A stretch of 64,000 nucleotides of DNA, from contig NZ_PPGH01000038.1 of NCBI RefSeq assembly GCF_002958735.1, forward strand, positions 1 through 64,000. Direction: 5' to 3'. Origin of the DNA: Chromatium okenii. Lineage in GTDB: Bacteria; Pseudomonadota; Gammaproteobacteria; Chromatiales; Chromatiaceae. Below, piece by piece: positions 1-10,848 of the stretch. Each line of letters begins with the position of its first letter. Position 1 is the stretch's first letter. The notes beneath the pieces were generated by a model. That model had not been told where the DNA came from. It saw nothing but the letters and a program-made list of their open reading frames with translations, and ran no database searches. The translations under genes were made by a program, and so were the position numbers.

Positions 1-192
1 AAATCCTAGCGCCCCGCTGCCGGCAAACGCATCTAAACATCGCGCCCCGCAAATCACCGGCGCCAGCCAGTTAAACAGCGTTTCGCGCACCCGATCCGGC
101 GTCGGACGCAGCCCCGGCTGCTCGACAAACGGCAATCGGCGACCGCGAAATTGGCCGCCGATAATCCGCAATTGATTATTTGCCTGCGTCAT
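1..192 (-). CDS. rsmD: 16S rRNA (guanine966-N2)-methyltransferase RsmD, N-terminal part
   Basis: Only the first 64 codons lie in the window; the gene continues beyond base 1. The protein begins [20 protein letters not shown] and then shows the [15 protein letters not shown] stretch and the start of the SAM-binding motif ([11 protein letters not shown]). Both are typical of RsmD, which methylates G966 of 16S rRNA in the assembled 30S subunit. The start codon (190-192) lies inside the end of the upstream M16 gene once that gene's frameshift is corrected (17-base overlap), so translation is probably coupled. The order M16-M16-rsmD is common in gammaproteobacteria. Confidence 0.9.
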   Translation of the reverse strand, partial: MTQANNQLRIIGGQFRGRRLPFVEQPGLRPTPDRVRETLFNWLAPVICGARCLDAFAGSGALGF

Positions 193-1526
193 GTGTCGCT
201 GCTTCTGACGCGCTGCCGCCAACGGTGACAATCGCCAGCCGGTCGGGATGAATGCGCCGCGCAAACGCATCGCGGATTTGTTCGACCGTCACGGCTTCCA
301 CCCGCGCTGTGAACCGTTCCAAATGATCGAGCGGCAATCCGTAAAAAACCGATCATCGCTAAATAACTGACAATGCTGCTGTTGCTGGCAATTTTGAGCG
401 GAAAACCGCCGGTGATATTTTTCTTCGCTGCCGTTAATTGCGCTTCGGTCGGACCGGTTTCGATAAACCGCCGCAACGTGTCCAGCAACACTGTTTGCGC
501 TTGATTGGCTTGGGAATTTTTCGTTTGCAAGCCCAGCGTAAAACCGCCGAGCTGCGCCAGCGGCACAAATGCACTCGACACGCTATACGACATCCCGCGT
601 TTTTCACGAATCTCGTCCATCAAAATCGACACCAGCCCGCTGCCGCCGAGAATGTGATTGCCGACATACAGCGGAAAATAATCGGGATCGCCGCGCCGCA
701 TTCCGGGTTGACCGACCAGCACCGTCGTTTGGGTTGCGGTGAACGGAATCGCCTTGACACTGCTCGCGGTCAACTCGGCGACTGGCGGCAGCGCGGGCGC
801 ACGTTCACCAGTGGGCAATCCGGCCGTGATGCGCGTGGCAATTGCTTCTGCGCCCGCGCGATCTACTGCACCCACAATCGCAATCAGCGCGTTTTTCGCC
901 TGATAAAAATGGGCATGAAATGCCTGCAACTCCTCGCGGGTCAACGCCGTGACCGTTACCGCAGTGCCTTGTGGATCAGTGGCATACGGATGATCGCCGA
1001 AGATCGCGGGCGACAACGCCAATGCTGCGACTTGTTCCGGCGATTCTTCGGCTTGACGCAGCGCAATCAGACGATTTTGGCGGACGCGCTCCAAATCTGC
1101 GGACGGAAAAGTCGGCGCGGTTAACACGGTCGTCAGCGTTTCCAGTGCCGTATCCATCGCTGGCTGCTGGGTCAACGTCCGCAATGACCATTCAGTCGTG
1201 TCTTGGTCAGTGCTGGAACTGAGCGACGCGCCAATCTGCTCCAACCGCTCGGCCAGCGCGTCGGCATTCCATTCGCCCGCACCTTGCGCCAGCAGCGCGG
1301 CAGTCATCGACGCCAAGCCCGATAATTTGCCATCGCGGGCGCTGCCAGCGTCAAACACCACTTTGACATCCAGCATCGGAATTTCCGGCGCAGCGACGAA
1401 CAGCACTCGCGCCCCGTTGGGCGTTTGCCATGTTTGGATATTGGGCATGGCGTGGGCAGTTGACACGCTGGCGAGCAGCGCCAATAAACCCATTAACGGT
1501 AAAGAAAAGAAGCGATTAACGCGCAT
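176..1526 (-). CDS. M16 family peptidase-like protein (non-catalytic partner), frameshifted
   Basis: The protein starts [10 protein letters not shown], with a signal peptide ending near AHA. It has the M16 fold but no HxxEH zinc motif; the C-terminal-type motif ([11 protein letters not shown]) is present. Such proteins pair with an active M16 subunit in the periplasm, and the active subunit is the gene directly upstream (11-base overlap). The reading frame breaks at a run of six A on the plus strand (343-348). Removing one base restores [13 protein letters not shown] and a normal C terminus ending at 176 inside rsmD. Unrepaired, the frame runs into an unrelated tail and stops at 189. I read this as one gene with a one-base insertion, probably a sequencing error. 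Confidence 0.85.
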
Positions 1527-2895
1527 GAGAGAGGTCTCCGAGTTCTGGCGCAGCGGGCGCGGGTTGATCGGCAGCCAGCGGTTGCGGATCAAGCACGGCA
1601 ACGGTGAGATGGTCTGCGATGAGATATTTCTGCGCCACTGCTTGCACCTGCGCGGACGTGACGGCAGCCAAATTGTCCACATAACTGTCGGCCAGTCGCC
1701 AATCGAGACCGATGGTCGCCAGCATTCCCAGCTCCATCGCTTGATAAAACAGCATGTCCTGTTGGAACACTTTGGCGGCGATGACTTGCGTACGCACTCG
1801 TGCCAGCTCCTCGGTGCTCACCAGCTCGGTTTGGACGCGAGCAATTTGGGCGCGAATTGCTTGCTCCACCTCGGCGATGCTGTGGTTTTTGCTGGGCACT
1901 GCATCAAATAAAAACAGTCCGGCGAGCCGTTGAAAGGCGCTGTAGCTGGCGCTGGCGGAAGCAGCGACTTGACTGCCGCGCACCAATTCCCGCGCAAACC
2001 GGGCGCTGTTGCCACCGTCGAGAATCGACGCCAGCATTTCCAGTGCGTAGGGTTCCCACGCTTCCGCTGCATCGGCGACCACCGGCGTTTTATAACCCAT
2101 TAACACATAAGGTTCTTTCGCTGGCGCTTTGACAATCAAGCGTTTTTCGCCGCGTTGCTCCGGTTCAATCGGCAATTTCGGAGGCGTGATGGTTTCGGCT
2201 TGGAGCGGGCCAAAATACTGCGTTGCCAGCGCAAACACCTGTTCTGGATCGACATCACCCACAACTACCAATGTCGCGTTGTTGGGCGCATACCACAGCC
2301 GATACCACTCGCGCAGATCAGCGGCCTGCAACTGCTCCAAATCGCCGGGCCAACCAATCACCGGATTGCGATAAGGCGACACGTCATAAGCGATTGCGCC
2401 AAACCGCTCGGAGGTCAGGGCTTGCGGATCGTCTTCGGTGCGCATTCGCCGCTCTTCTTTGACGACTTCCAATTCTTTGGCGAATTCGGTTTGACCGAGC
2501 CTGAGATGCCGCATTCGATCTGCTTCTAATTCAAAGGCAATGGCTAGTCGGTCGCTGGCGAGATTCTCAAAATAAGCGGTGTAATCGTCGCCAGTGAACG
2601 CATTTTCTGAACCGCCGTTTTCCGCCACGATGCGCGAGAATTCGTTGGGCGCGAACCGTTCAGTACCTTGAAACATCATGTGTTCCAGCAGGTGAGAAAT
2701 GCCGGTGATGCCGCTGTGTTCATAACTGGCGCCGATGCGATACCAGATTTGCGAGGTTAAAATTGGTGCTCGGTGATCGGGTTTCACCAAAATTTTCAAG
2801 CCATTATCTAACGTTCGTTCAACTACGGGCGCTGGCGCAGCAAGTGCGATCAGCGGCAACAATAACGGCACAAACAAAAAACGTCGCAGCATCAT
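1516..2895 (-). CDS. M16 family zinc metalloprotease (pitrilysin-like)
   Basis: A secreted zinc peptidase of about 459 residues. A signal peptide (MMLRRFLFVPLLLPLIALAA) is followed by the zinc site HLLEH near residues 68-72 and a downstream ELEADRM segment that would supply the third ligand. The mature N terminus (VVERTLDNGLKILVKPDHR) is typical of the family. It overlaps the second M16 gene by 11 bases, so the two probably form a heterodimer as in other proteobacteria. No clear ribosome binding site decides the start: 2895 or 2892 gives the cleanest signal peptide, and an in-frame ATG at 2928 adds 11 residues. Confidence 0.9.
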   Translation of the reverse strand: MMLRRFLFVPLLLPLIALAAPAPVVERTLDNGLKILVKPDHRAPILTSQIWYRIGASYEHSGITGISHLLEHMMFQGTERFAPNEFSRIVAENGGSENAFTGDDYTAYFENLASDRLAIAFELEADRMRHLRLGQTEFAKELEVVKEERRMRTEDDPQALTSERFGAIAYDVSPYRNPVIGWPGDLEQLQAADLREWYRLWYAPNNATLVVVGDVDPEQVFALATQYFGPLQAETITPPKLPIEPEQRGEKRLIVKAPAKEPYVLMGYKTPVVADAAEAWEPYALEMLASILDGGNSARFARELVRGSQVAASASASYSAFQRLAGLFLFDAVPSKNHSIAEVEQAIRAQIARVQTELVSTEELARVRTQVIAAKVFQQDMLFYQAMELGMLATIGLDWRLADSYVDNLAAVTSAQVQAVAQKYLIADHLTVAVLDPQPLAADQPAPAAPELGDLSHAR

Positions 2896-3098
2896 AAAAT
2901 CCAAGGTGGAAGTTGATAAGAAGTGCATTAACTATAGGCGAAGCCACTGCCCCCCAACCTCGATCGCCAAACAGCGGCGCTTGTTTTCGCCGCTTAATAG
3001 TGCAAATGCTTGATTTAATTGATTGCTTTTTCTCAACAACAACCAAGTAACGATTCGTCTAAACTACCGAACCTGTCAAAAAATAGACATTTTCAATC

Positions 3099-4988
3099 AT
3101 GCCACACCGTACCCTCAGCGATTCTGGTGTCGCCTCGCGCCGCCGTTCCCTTCTCGACTCCATCGACTCACCCGCAGATTTGCGGGCATTGCCGCAGAGT
3201 CAACTGTCTGACATTGCCCATGAACTGCGCAGTTTCCTCATCGAATGCGTCTCGCAAACTGGCGGCCATCTCGCAGCAGGATTAGGCGTGGTGGAGCTGA
3301 CAATTGGTTTGCATTACGTCTTCGACACGCCGCACGACCGGCTGGTGTGGGATGTCGGTCATCAGGCCTATCCGCACAAAATCCTGACTGGTCGCCGCGA
3401 GCAGATGCTGCAACTGCGGCAGCAAGGCGGGCCGTCGGGTTTTCCGAAACGCAGTGAAAGTGAATATGACTGTTTTGGCGTGGGTCATTCCAGCACATCC
3501 ATCGGCGCTGCACTCGGCATGGCGCTGGCGGCCAAGCAGCGCGGCGAACGGCGCACTGTGATTGCCGTGATTGGCGACGGCGCACTCGGTGCAGGCATGG
3601 CGTTTGAGGCGCTCAACCACGCGGGTTCGATGGACGTTGATTTGATTGTCATTCTCAACGACAACGAAATGTCGATTTCGCCACCGGTCGGCGCAATCAG
3701 CGACCATTTGGCGCGTCTGCTGTCGGGCAAGCTCTACAACACCGTGCGCGAGGGCAGTAAAACCGCGTTGGCCGGTTTACCGCAGTTGCGGCATCTGGTC
3801 GGGCGCTGGGAAGAGCACATGAAAGGCATGCTGATGCCCAGCACCCTGTTTGAAGAATTGGGTTTCAACTACATCGGCCCGATTGACGGTCACGATCTTG
3901 ATTCGGTCGTCGCCACGCTGCGTAACCTCAAAGGCATGACCGGACAACGGCTGCTGCATGTCGTCACCCAAAAAGGACGCGGCTATAAATTCGCCGAAGG
4001 TCAACCGACCATTTATCACGGCGTCACACCCTTTAACCGCGACACCGGCGAACTGCGCAAAGGCAGCAGCAGCGGACCGAGTTACACCCAAATTTTCGGC
4101 AGTTGGCTGTGCGACGCAGCGGCGCGTGATCCGCGTTTGATGGCGATTACTCCGGCGATGTGTGAAGGCTCTGGATTGACGCTGTTTGCCAAACGGTTTC
4201 CGAGCCGGTTTTTCGATGTCGGCATTGCCGAACAACACGCAGTCACACTCGCCGCAGGCATGGCGTGTGAGGGTTTAAAACCAGTCGTCGCCATTTATTC
4301 GAGTTTTCTGCAACGCGCTTACGACCAGCTAATTCACGATGTCTGCCTGCAAAATCTGGACGTGACTTTTGCCGTCGATCGCGGCGGTTTGGTCGGTCCC
4401 GACGGCGCAACTCACGCCGGCAGTTTCGATCTCAGTTTCAGTCGCCCGATTCCCAATCTCATCATTCTCGCGCCCGCCGACGAAAACGAATGTCGGCAAA
4501 TGCTGAAAACCGCATTTGAATACGAAGGTCCAGCGATGGTGCGTTATCCGCGTGGCGGCGGACCCGGCGTCGATATTGATCCTCACGCGCCAGCGTTACC
4601 GATTGGGCGCGGCGAGATCATCCGCAACGGGCAGCGCGTCGCGCTGCTGGCGTTTGGCAGTTTGGTTCCAGCGGCGCTGGCAGCAGGCGAAACGCTGGAT
4701 GCCACCGTTGCCAACATGCGGTTTGTGAAACCGCTTGATCAAGAACTGATTCTGGATGTTGCAGCGCGTCACGAGTTGCTGGTGACACTGGAGGAAAACG
4801 CCATTGCCGGCGGCGCAGGCAGCGGCGTTTCCGAGCTGCTCGCCGCACACGGTGTGCTGGTGCGCTGTATTCATCTGGGTTTACCGGATTTTTACATCGA
4901 ACACGCCGAACACGCAGCCCAGCTCGCCAGCGTGGGTCTCAACCGCGATGGAATTATCGCCAGCGTTCAGGCAGCGCTGGCGCAATAA
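3099..4988 (+). CDS. dxs: 1-deoxy-D-xylulose-5-phosphate synthase
   Basis: A complete 629-residue Dxs, the thiamine-diphosphate enzyme that condenses pyruvate with glyceraldehyde 3-phosphate in the first step of the MEP isoprenoid pathway. The N-terminal domain shows [29 protein letters not shown] and the ThDP motif ([18 protein letters not shown] ... NDNEMSIS). The transketolase pyrimidine-binding domain shows [17 protein letters not shown]. The length is normal. No clear Shine-Dalgarno sequence precedes the ATG. It is transcribed away from the M16 genes, with a 200-base divergent promoter region between, and recQ follows after about 15 bases. Confidence 0.97.
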   Translation: MPHRTLSDSGVASRRRSLLDSIDSPADLRALPQSQLSDIAHELRSFLIECVSQTGGHLAAGLGVVELTIGLHYVFDTPHDRLVWDVGHQAYPHKILTGRREQMLQLRQQGGPSGFPKRSESEYDCFGVGHSSTSIGAALGMALAAKQRGERRTVIAVIGDGALGAGMAFEALNHAGSMDVDLIVILNDNEMSISPPVGAISDHLARLLSGKLYNTVREGSKTALAGLPQLRHLVGRWEEHMKGMLMPSTLFEELGFNYIGPIDGHDLDSVVATLRNLKGMTGQRLLHVVTQKGRGYKFAEGQPTIYHGVTPFNRDTGELRKGSSSGPSYTQIFGSWLCDAAARDPRLMAITPAMCEGSGLTLFAKRFPSRFFDVGIAEQHAVTLAAGMACEGLKPVVAIYSSFLQRAYDQLIHDVCLQNLDVTFAVDRGGLVGPDGATHAGSFDLSFSRPIPNLIILAPADENECRQMLKTAFEYEGPAMVRYPRGGGPGVDIDPHAPALPIGRGEIIRNGQRVALLAFGSLVPAALAAGETLDATVANMRFVKPLDQELILDVAARHELLVTLEENAIAGGAGSGVSELLAAHGVLVRCIHLGLPDFYIEHAEHAAQLASVGLNRDGIIASVQAALAQ

Positions 4989-5003
4989 CTGGACGGCTTG
5001 GCA

Positions 5004-7235
5004 ATGCACGACGACTCTCCGCTGCGCGTCCTGAATCGGGTATTTGGTTTCGAGCGGTTTCGCGGCGCTCAGGCGGAAATTATTGATCTGGTCATCAGCG
5101 GCGGCGATGCGTTGGTGCTGATGCCGACGGGTGGCGGTAAATCGCTGTGTTATCAAATCCCGGCGCTGCTGCGTCCGGGCACGGCGATCGTGATTTCGCC
5201 GCTGATTGCGCTGATGCAGGATCAGGTGGACGCGCTGCGGCAATTTGGGGTGCGAGCAGCATTTCTGAATTCATCGCTCAGTTTGGAGCAGGCGCGACAA
5301 GTGGAGCGCCAGCTCATCGCTGGATCATTGGATTTGCTGTATATCGCGCCAGAACGGCTGCTCACCGAGCGGTTTCAAACGCTGCTTGATCGCATTCCGC
5401 TGGCGCTATTTGCCATTGATGAAGCGCACTGCGTCTCGAAATGGGGGCACGATTTTCGCCCCGAATATATTCAACTTGATTTGCTGCACACCCGCTGGCC
5501 GCAAGTGCCGCGTCTCGCCCTCACCGCCACTGCCGACACGCCAACCCGCAACGAAATCATCACTCGCCTGCAACTCGAACAGGCGCAGCATTTTGTTTCC
5601 AGTTTTGACCGTCCGAACATCCGTTATCGCATCGTCCAAAAAGCCAATGCGCGCCAGCAATTGCTGAGTTTTCTGCGCCGCGAGCATCACGAAGATGCCG
5701 GAATTGTTTACTGTTTATCGCGGCGACGGGTCGAGGAAACAGCACAGTTTCTCACCCAGAAAGGCGTGATCGCGCTGCCGTATCACGCCGGTTTGGATGC
5801 CGACACGCGCCGTCGTCATCAACTGCGGTTTCTGCGCGAAGACGGCGTCATCATGGTCGCCACCATCGCGTTCGGCATGGGCATTGATAAGCCCGACGTG
5901 CGCTTTGTCGCGCATCTCGATTTGCCGAAAAGTCTCGAAGCCTATTATCAGGAAACCGGTCGCGCCGGACGCGACGGACAACCTGCGAATGCGTGGCTGG
6001 CTTACGGTCTCGGCGATGTCGTGATGCTGCGGCGCATGATCGAAGGCTCAGATGCAGATGAACAGTTCAAGCGGTTAGAACTGCGCAAACTCGACGGAAT
6101 GCTGGGTTTTTGTGAAACCAGCGAATGTCGTCGCCAAGTGCTGCTCAATTATTTTGGCGAAACGCTGCCGACGCCGTGCGGCAATTGCGACACCTGTTTG
6201 GAGCCAGTCGCCACTTGGGACGGCACGACCGCAGCGCAGATGGCGTTGTCGTGCATTTATCGCACTGGGCAGCGATTCGGCGCTGGCTATCTCGCCGACG
6301 TGCTGCTCGGCACGGATTCCGACCGCATTCGCCAATTTGGTCACGACCGCGTGAGCACTTTTGGCATCGGCAAAGTGGTAGACGGGCAACCGATGACGGT
6401 CGGGCAGTGGCGGTCGATTTACCGGCAACTGGTCACAGCGGGCTGGATTGCCGTGGATTTAGAAGGACATGGCGCGTTGCGGCTGACCGAGCAGAGTCGT
6501 CCGCTGTTGCGCGGCGAGCAGTCGATTCGCCTGCGCCGCGATCCCGAACGCAAAACCACCCGAGCGACTCGCGCTGCTGCGGCAAAAAACGCCGCACCGA
6601 ATAATCCCGAAGCAGCCGCATTATTGGCAGCACTGCGAGCACGGCGGTTGCAGTTGGCGCAGGCGCAAAACGTCGCGGCTTATGTGATTTTTCCCGATAC
6701 CACGCTGTTTGATATGGTGATTTATCGTCCGCGTGATGCGGAGGAATTCGGGCGCATCAGCGGTGTCGGGCAAATGAAGCTGGCGCGATTTGGCGCAGAA
6801 TTTCTGGAAGTGCTCGCAGCGCATGAAGCACAACACGGACGTCCGTCAGTGACGCTGCCGTTGCCGCCGCCGCGTTCCACTGCGCCGCGAATTGCACGGG
6901 CGCGGGGTGAATTGAGCGAGACCGCGCAAACGACGCTGGTGTTGTTTCGGCAAGGATTGACGCCGGAGCAGATTGCTGAAAAACGCAATTTCGTACATTC
7001 AACGATTTACGGTCATTTGGCGCGGTGTATTGAAGCGGGAAAGCTGGCGCTGGAGGATGTAGTGACGGTGGATGCGGAAACGCGGCAGCGCATTGAATTC
7101 GCGTTTGCGCAATTGCCGGACGATGCGCTGGCGGGATCAAAGCAAGTGTTTGATTTATTTGAAGGACGTTACAGTTACGGGTTGCTGCAGTGTGTGCGGG
7201 CGGGAATGAAAATCCCCCCAACCCCCCTTTGCTAA
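5004..7235 (+). CDS. recQ: ATP-dependent DNA helicase RecQ
   Basis: A superfamily 2 3'-5' DNA helicase of 743 residues. Visible parts are the RecQ N-terminal helix, Walker A (MPTGGGKS), DEAH box, motif VI ([10 protein letters not shown]), the RQC zinc cysteines (CETSEC ... CGNCDTC), an HRDC domain near residues 530-600 and a C-terminal helix-turn-helix region ([21 protein letters not shown]). It is longer than E. coli RecQ because of this tail. The ATG at 5004 is preferred over an upstream TTG at 4998. The last eight codons (KIPPTPLC) are encoded by a palindromic repeat that has entered the 3' end, so the original C terminus was probably different. Confidence 0.95.
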   Translation: MHDDSPLRVLNRVFGFERFRGAQAEIIDLVISGGDALVLMPTGGGKSLCYQIPALLRPGTAIVISPLIALMQDQVDALRQFGVRAAFLNSSLSLEQARQVERQLIAGSLDLLYIAPERLLTERFQTLLDRIPLALFAIDEAHCVSKWGHDFRPEYIQLDLLHTRWPQVPRLALTATADTPTRNEIITRLQLEQAQHFVSSFDRPNIRYRIVQKANARQQLLSFLRREHHEDAGIVYCLSRRRVEETAQFLTQKGVIALPYHAGLDADTRRRHQLRFLREDGVIMVATIAFGMGIDKPDVRFVAHLDLPKSLEAYYQETGRAGRDGQPANAWLAYGLGDVVMLRRMIEGSDADEQFKRLELRKLDGMLGFCETSECRRQVLLNYFGETLPTPCGNCDTCLEPVATWDGTTAAQMALSCIYRTGQRFGAGYLADVLLGTDSDRIRQFGHDRVSTFGIGKVVDGQPMTVGQWRSIYRQLVTAGWIAVDLEGHGALRLTEQSRPLLRGEQSIRLRRDPERKTTRATRAAAAKNAAPNNPEAAALLAALRARRLQLAQAQNVAAYVIFPDTTLFDMVIYRPRDAEEFGRISGVGQMKLARFGAEFLEVLAAHEAQHGRPSVTLPLPPPRSTAPRIARARGELSETAQTTLVLFRQGLTPEQIAEKRNFVHSTIYGHLARCIEAGKLALEDVVTVDAETRQRIEFAFAQLPDDALAGSKQVFDLFEGRYSYGLLQCVRAGMKIPPTPLC

Positions 7236-7316
7236 AGGGGGGCTTCTGGATGGTTCCTTTTTCAAAGGGGGGCTTCTCTTCCTCCCCCCTTAGTAAAAGG
7301 GGGGTTGGGGGGATTT
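7210..7316. repeat. C/G-tract inverted repeat (MITE-like palindromic element)
   Basis: The left end reads AAATCCCCCCAACCCCCC and the right end is its reverse complement. Two further AAAGGGGGGCTTC units and one CCCCCCTTAG unit lie between, so the element can fold into nested hairpins. It occupies the whole gap between convergent recQ and cobJ and supplies the recQ stop codon. Such elements recur in many bacterial genomes, but only one copy is present in this window. It could also act as a two-way terminator. Confidence 0.85.
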
Positions 7317-7317
7317 C

Positions 7318-8112
7318 TCACGGATACCAGCGCGGCGTGTACACCCAATTCCCACCAGTCAGACGCGGAAATAGCCGCGTTTGCGAGGAGCCAATAATCA
7401 CCACCGTGCGCATATCGACCTGTTCGGGCACCACCTCGCCCAGCGTGGTCACGCGCACCAATTCATCCGGTCGCCCAACATCTCGCCCCAGCACCACCGG
7501 CGTCGTCGGCGCACGATGAATGCGCAATAAATCAAGTGCTTGGGCGAATTGCTGCGGACGTGCCACCGAACGCGGGTTATACAACGCAATCACTAAATCG
7601 GCTTGCGCTGCATGTTCCAACCGCCGCGCAATCTGCGCCCACGGTTTGAGATTGTTCGACAGCGATAACACGCAGAAATCGTGACCCAACGGCGCACCGA
7701 CTCGCGCTGCCGCCAATTGCGCCGCCGAAATCCCCGGCAAAATCACCAATTCCACCGCGTGCCAATTGGGATCATGCGACTGCTCCAACGCTTCCATCAC
7801 GGCAGCCGCCATCGCAAAAATCCCCGGATCACCCGACGACACCACGGCAACGCGCCGACCCTGCGCGGCTAGTTCAAATGCCAGCCGCGCCCGCTCCATT
7901 TCGCAGCGGTTATCTGAATCGAGCACCCGCTGCTCGGCGCGAAACGGGCCGGCCAGTTCGACGTAGGTCGTATAACCCACGATGTCTTGTGCCAGCGCCA
8001 ATTCCTCGCGTGCTGCCGGAGCCAGCCATTCCGCTGCGCCCGGACCAATTCCGACAACGGCTAATCGTCCTGCTGGCGCAGCATCCGGCAGTGGATCGCT
8101 CAACCTGCTCAT
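7318..8112 (-). CDS. cobJ: precorrin-3B C17-methyltransferase
   Basis: A SAM-dependent tetrapyrrole methyltransferase of 264 residues. It carries out C17 methylation and ring contraction on the aerobic cobalamin route (CbiH is the anaerobic counterpart). Diagnostic stretches are [57 protein letters not shown] and NPRSVARP. The start at 8112 is chosen because ATGA overlaps the cobI stop; the frame extends upstream to 8124. The stop lies two bases from the palindromic repeat. It is last of the cobH-cobI-cobJ run. Confidence 0.93.
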   Translation of the reverse strand: MSRLSDPLPDAAPAGRLAVVGIGPGAAEWLAPAAREELALAQDIVGYTTYVELAGPFRAEQRVLDSDNRCEMERARLAFELAAQGRRVAVVSSGDPGIFAMAAAVMEALEQSHDPNWHAVELVILPGISAAQLAAARVGAPLGHDFCVLSLSNNLKPWAQIARRLEHAAQADLVIALYNPRSVARPQQFAQALDLLRIHRAPTTPVVLGRDVGRPDELVRVTTLGEVVPEQVDMRTVVIIGSSQTRLFPRLTGGNWVYTPRWYP

Positions 8113-8840
8113 ACGCCTTGCCACCGCTCGCCGGGAATCAAAATCATTGAAAAATAAGGCACATTTTCAGGATCAATCTCGGTCAACGGCAGCACGCGCT
8201 CGCCGTCCATCGTGGCGCGTTCGACATATCGCGCCCGCTCCGCCAAACCGAGCGCGACGATCACTCGCCGCACTTTCTCGAAATTGCTGCCCAATTTCAT
8301 AATCGCTGCTGCCTCAACCTCCGCCAGTCGCGCCCGCAGCGTTTCCTCCGGCAAGGTTCCCGCCAACACTTGCAACCGTTGATCTCGATACACCAGCGGA
8401 GTGCGCAACACTGCGGCGCTGGCGGTCACCGAACACACGCCGGGCACGACTTCCGTCGTAAAGCGCTCCGCGAGACGGTCGTATAAGTACATGAAAGAAC
8501 CGTAAAAAAACGGGTCGCCCTCGCACAACACGGCGACATCGCGCCCAGCGTCAAGATGCGCCGCGACCGTCACCGCTGCCTCGTCGTAAAACTCGCGCAT
8601 TGCGCCCTCGTAATCGAACGGCGGCGGCGGTTTCTGACCGGTCACGGGATAACGCAGCGGCACTTGAATCTGCTCGGGACGCAAGTAATTCTGTACCGTC
8701 GTCAACGCGTTGCCGGTTTTGCCCTTGCCCGCGTAATACGCCACCACTGGCGCAGCGCGGAGATAACGCAGCGCCTTGACCGTGATGAGTTCTGGATCGC
8801 CCGGGCCGACGCCCAAGCCGTATAAACACCCTGTTTCCAT
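8109..8840 (-). CDS. cobI: precorrin-2 C20-methyltransferase
   Basis: A 243-residue SAM-dependent methyltransferase acting before CobJ in corrin synthesis. It shows [19 protein letters not shown] at the N terminus, then [18 protein letters not shown] and [13 protein letters not shown], all typical of CobI/CbiL. The ATG at 8840 gives the family N terminus and lies seven bases after the cobH stop; an in-frame TTG at 8867 would add nine unlikely residues. It overlaps cobJ by four bases. Confidence 0.93.
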   Translation of the reverse strand: METGCLYGLGVGPGDPELITVKALRYLRAAPVVAYYAGKGKTGNALTTVQNYLRPEQIQVPLRYPVTGQKPPPPFDYEGAMREFYDEAAVTVAAHLDAGRDVAVLCEGDPFFYGSFMYLYDRLAERFTTEVVPGVCSVTASAAVLRTPLVYRDQRLQVLAGTLPEETLRARLAEVEAAAIMKLGSNFEKVRRVIVALGLAERARYVERATMDGERVLPLTEIDPENVPYFSMILIPGERWQGV

Positions 8841-8847
8841 AACGTTT

Positions 8848-9474
8848 TTAGGAATGTTCCCGTCCAAATGCGTTCACCGCAGCCACCGCCATCGCGCTGC
8901 CGCCGCGCCGACCGCGCACCGTAATAAATGGAACGCCGCGACTGTCGGCAGCCAGCGCCGCTTTCGATTCCGCTGCGCCGACGAAACCCACTGGAAAACC
9001 GAGAATCAGTGCCGGTTTCGCTGCGCCAGCGTCGAGCATTTCCAGCAAGCGAAACAGCGCGGTCGGCGCGTTGCCAATCACTACAATTGCGCCAGCGAGA
9101 TGCGGTCGCCACAGTTCCAACGCGGCAGCCGTGCGGGTATTGCCGAGCTGTTTTGCCAATTCCGGCACGGTTGGTTCGTTCAAGGTGCACAGAATCGGAT
9201 TATTCGCTGGCATCCGTGCGCGGGTGATGCCCTGGGCAACCATTTGACTGTCGCACAGCAGCAGCGCACCAGCGGTCAGAGCCTCGCGCCCGGCCGCGCC
9301 AGCGTCGGGTGAAAACAGCAAATCTTCAACAATATCCGGCATTCCGCACGAGTGAACGATGCGCACCGCCACTGCTTCGAGGTCAGCGGGCAGATGATCG
9401 AGCCGAGTTTCGGCGCGAATAATGGCGAATGATTGGCGATAGATGTCGTGAGCATCGCGGTTGTATTCGATCAT
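8848..9474 (-). CDS. cobH: precorrin-8X methylmutase
   Basis: A 208-residue CobH/CbiC protein that moves the C11 methyl group to C12, giving hydrogenobyrinate. The catalytic histidine lies in [15 protein letters not shown], and the phrases [14 protein letters not shown] ([10 protein letters not shown]), [12 protein letters not shown] and [13 protein letters not shown] are diagnostic. It is the first gene of a minus-strand cob run, facing cobL across 111 bases. I see no B12 riboswitch core in that gap. Confidence 0.95.
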   Translation of the reverse strand: MIEYNRDAHDIYRQSFAIIRAETRLDHLPADLEAVAVRIVHSCGMPDIVEDLLFSPDAGAAGREALTAGALLLCDSQMVAQGITRARMPANNPILCTLNEPTVPELAKQLGNTRTAAALELWRPHLAGAIVVIGNAPTALFRLLEMLDAGAAKPALILGFPVGFVGAAESKAALAADSRGVPFITVRGRRGGSAMAVAAVNAFGREHS

Positions 9475-9585
9475 GGAAAAATCTCAGGTGAAGGGCAGCG
9501 CGGGTCGCTTGAATAATCGCGTTAAAGTATACGTTAGAACACCGGCGAAAATGACACGCCAACATAACGCATTGAAAGAATTGAC

Positions 9586-10848
9586 ATGATGACGACAGCA
9601 CAACTCCCGATTACTCCTTGGTTGACCATCGTCGGCATTGGCGAAAGCGGCTTGAACGCGCTCGGCGCTGAGGCACAAACGGCGATTACCCGCGCCCGCA
9701 TTCTGTTCGGCGGCGAGCGACATTTGGCGCTGCTTGCCGCTGATTTCCCCGCGCCAGCCGCGCAACAGCGCATTCCGTGGTGCAGTCCGTTTCATCAAGC
9801 AGTCGCGCAATTACTGACCTATCGCGGCACTCCGGTGACGGTGTTGGCGAGCGGCGATCCGCTGTGGTTTGGCATCGGCAGCACCTTGGTTGCGCAGTTG
9901 CCAGCGGCTGAATTGCGCATTCTGCCTGCGCCGTCGGCGATGTCACTCGCAGCAGCGCGGCTGGGCTGGGCGCTGCAAAATGTGCGGGTGATCGCGGCGC
10001 ACGGGCGACCGCTCGACAATGTGACGCTACATCTCGCCAACGGAGCGCAATTGCTGGTGCTCGCCGCTGATGAACACACGCCGGAGCAGCTCGCGGCGCT
10101 GGTGACGGCGCGGGGTTATGGCGCAAGTCGCTTAACCGTGTTTGAGCGGATTGGTGGCGCTGCCGAGCGGCGCGTGGAGGGCATCGCCGCAAATTGGGCG
10201 CATCCGCCCGGCGCGGCGCTCAATCTCATCGCGGTGGAATGTGTCGCTGTTGCTGGCGCGATGCAGTTATCACGGCGCGGCGGATTGCCGGATGCCGCTT
10301 ATCAGCACGATGGGCAATTGACCAAACGCGATGTTCGCGCTCTGACGCTCGCTCGGCTGACACCACAACGCGGGCAATTGCTGTGGGATGTCGGCGCGGG
10401 TTGCGGTTCGATTGGCATTGAATGGATGCGGGCGGATAACGGCTGCCGAGCGATTGCGATTGAAGCCAACGCCGCACGGCTCGCGCTGCTGGCGGAAAAT
10501 TGCCGAACGCTGGGCGTGCCGGAATTGCAGATTGTCGCCGGTCATGCGCCGGAGGCACTCGCCGGATTGGAAGCGCCAGATGCAGTGTTTATCGGCGGCG
10601 GGTTGACCGTGGCGGGCGTGTTTGAAATCTGTTGGGCAGCGTTAAAACCAGACGGCGTGTTGGTTGCCAACGCGGTGACGCTGCAAAGTGAAGCAGCGTT
10701 AGTCGGTTTACGGGCGCAGTTCGGCGGCGAATTGACGCGGCTTTCGGTCGCACAGGCTGCGCCGTTGGGACGTTTTGACGGCTGGCGCACTGCGATGCCC
10801 ATCACGCTGTACACGGTGCGAAAAAATGCGTTATCAATCAGCAATTAA
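9586..10848 (+). CDS. cobL: precorrin-6Y C5,15-methyltransferase (decarboxylating), CbiE-CbiT fusion
   Basis: A 420-residue two-domain enzyme that methylates C5 and C15 and decarboxylates the C12 side chain. Residues about 10-205 form the CbiE-type tetrapyrrole methyltransferase (TIVGIGESGLNALG, ASGDPLWFGIGS). Residues about 235-415 form the CbiT-type Rossmann methyltransferase (LTKRDVRALTLARL, DVGAGCGSIGIEWMR). The length is normal for the fused form. It starts at 9586, or at the adjacent ATG 9589. It heads a plus-strand chain of overlapping genes: the next start lies inside its 3' end. The other cob genes needed (cobG, cobM, cobK) are not in the window. Confidence 0.95.
   Translation: MMTTAQLPITPWLTIVGIGESGLNALGAEAQTAITRARILFGGERHLALLAADFPAPAAQQRIPWCSPFHQAVAQLLTYRGTPVTVLASGDPLWFGIGSTLVAQLPAAELRILPAPSAMSLAAARLGWALQNVRVIAAHGRPLDNVTLHLANGAQLLVLAADEHTPEQLAALVTARGYGASRLTVFERIGGAAERRVEGIAANWAHPPGAALNLIAVECVAVAGAMQLSRRGGLPDAAYQHDGQLTKRDVRALTLARLTPQRGQLLWDVGAGCGSIGIEWMRADNGCRAIAIEANAARLALLAENCRTLGVPELQIVAGHAPEALAGLEAPDAVFIGGGLTVAGVFEICWAALKPDGVLVANAVTLQSEAALVGLRAQFGGELTRLSVAQAAPLGRFDGWRTAMPITLYTVRKNALSISN

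Noticed and set aside
340..350. Programmed -1 frameshift at T TTT TTA in the second M16 gene
   Set aside because: The heptamer is in the correct phase for -1 slippage, but the frame needed to restore the C terminus is +1.
9475..9585. Cobalamin riboswitch between cobH and cobL
   Set aside because: The 111-base gap lacks the B12-box core and is too short for the full aptamer.
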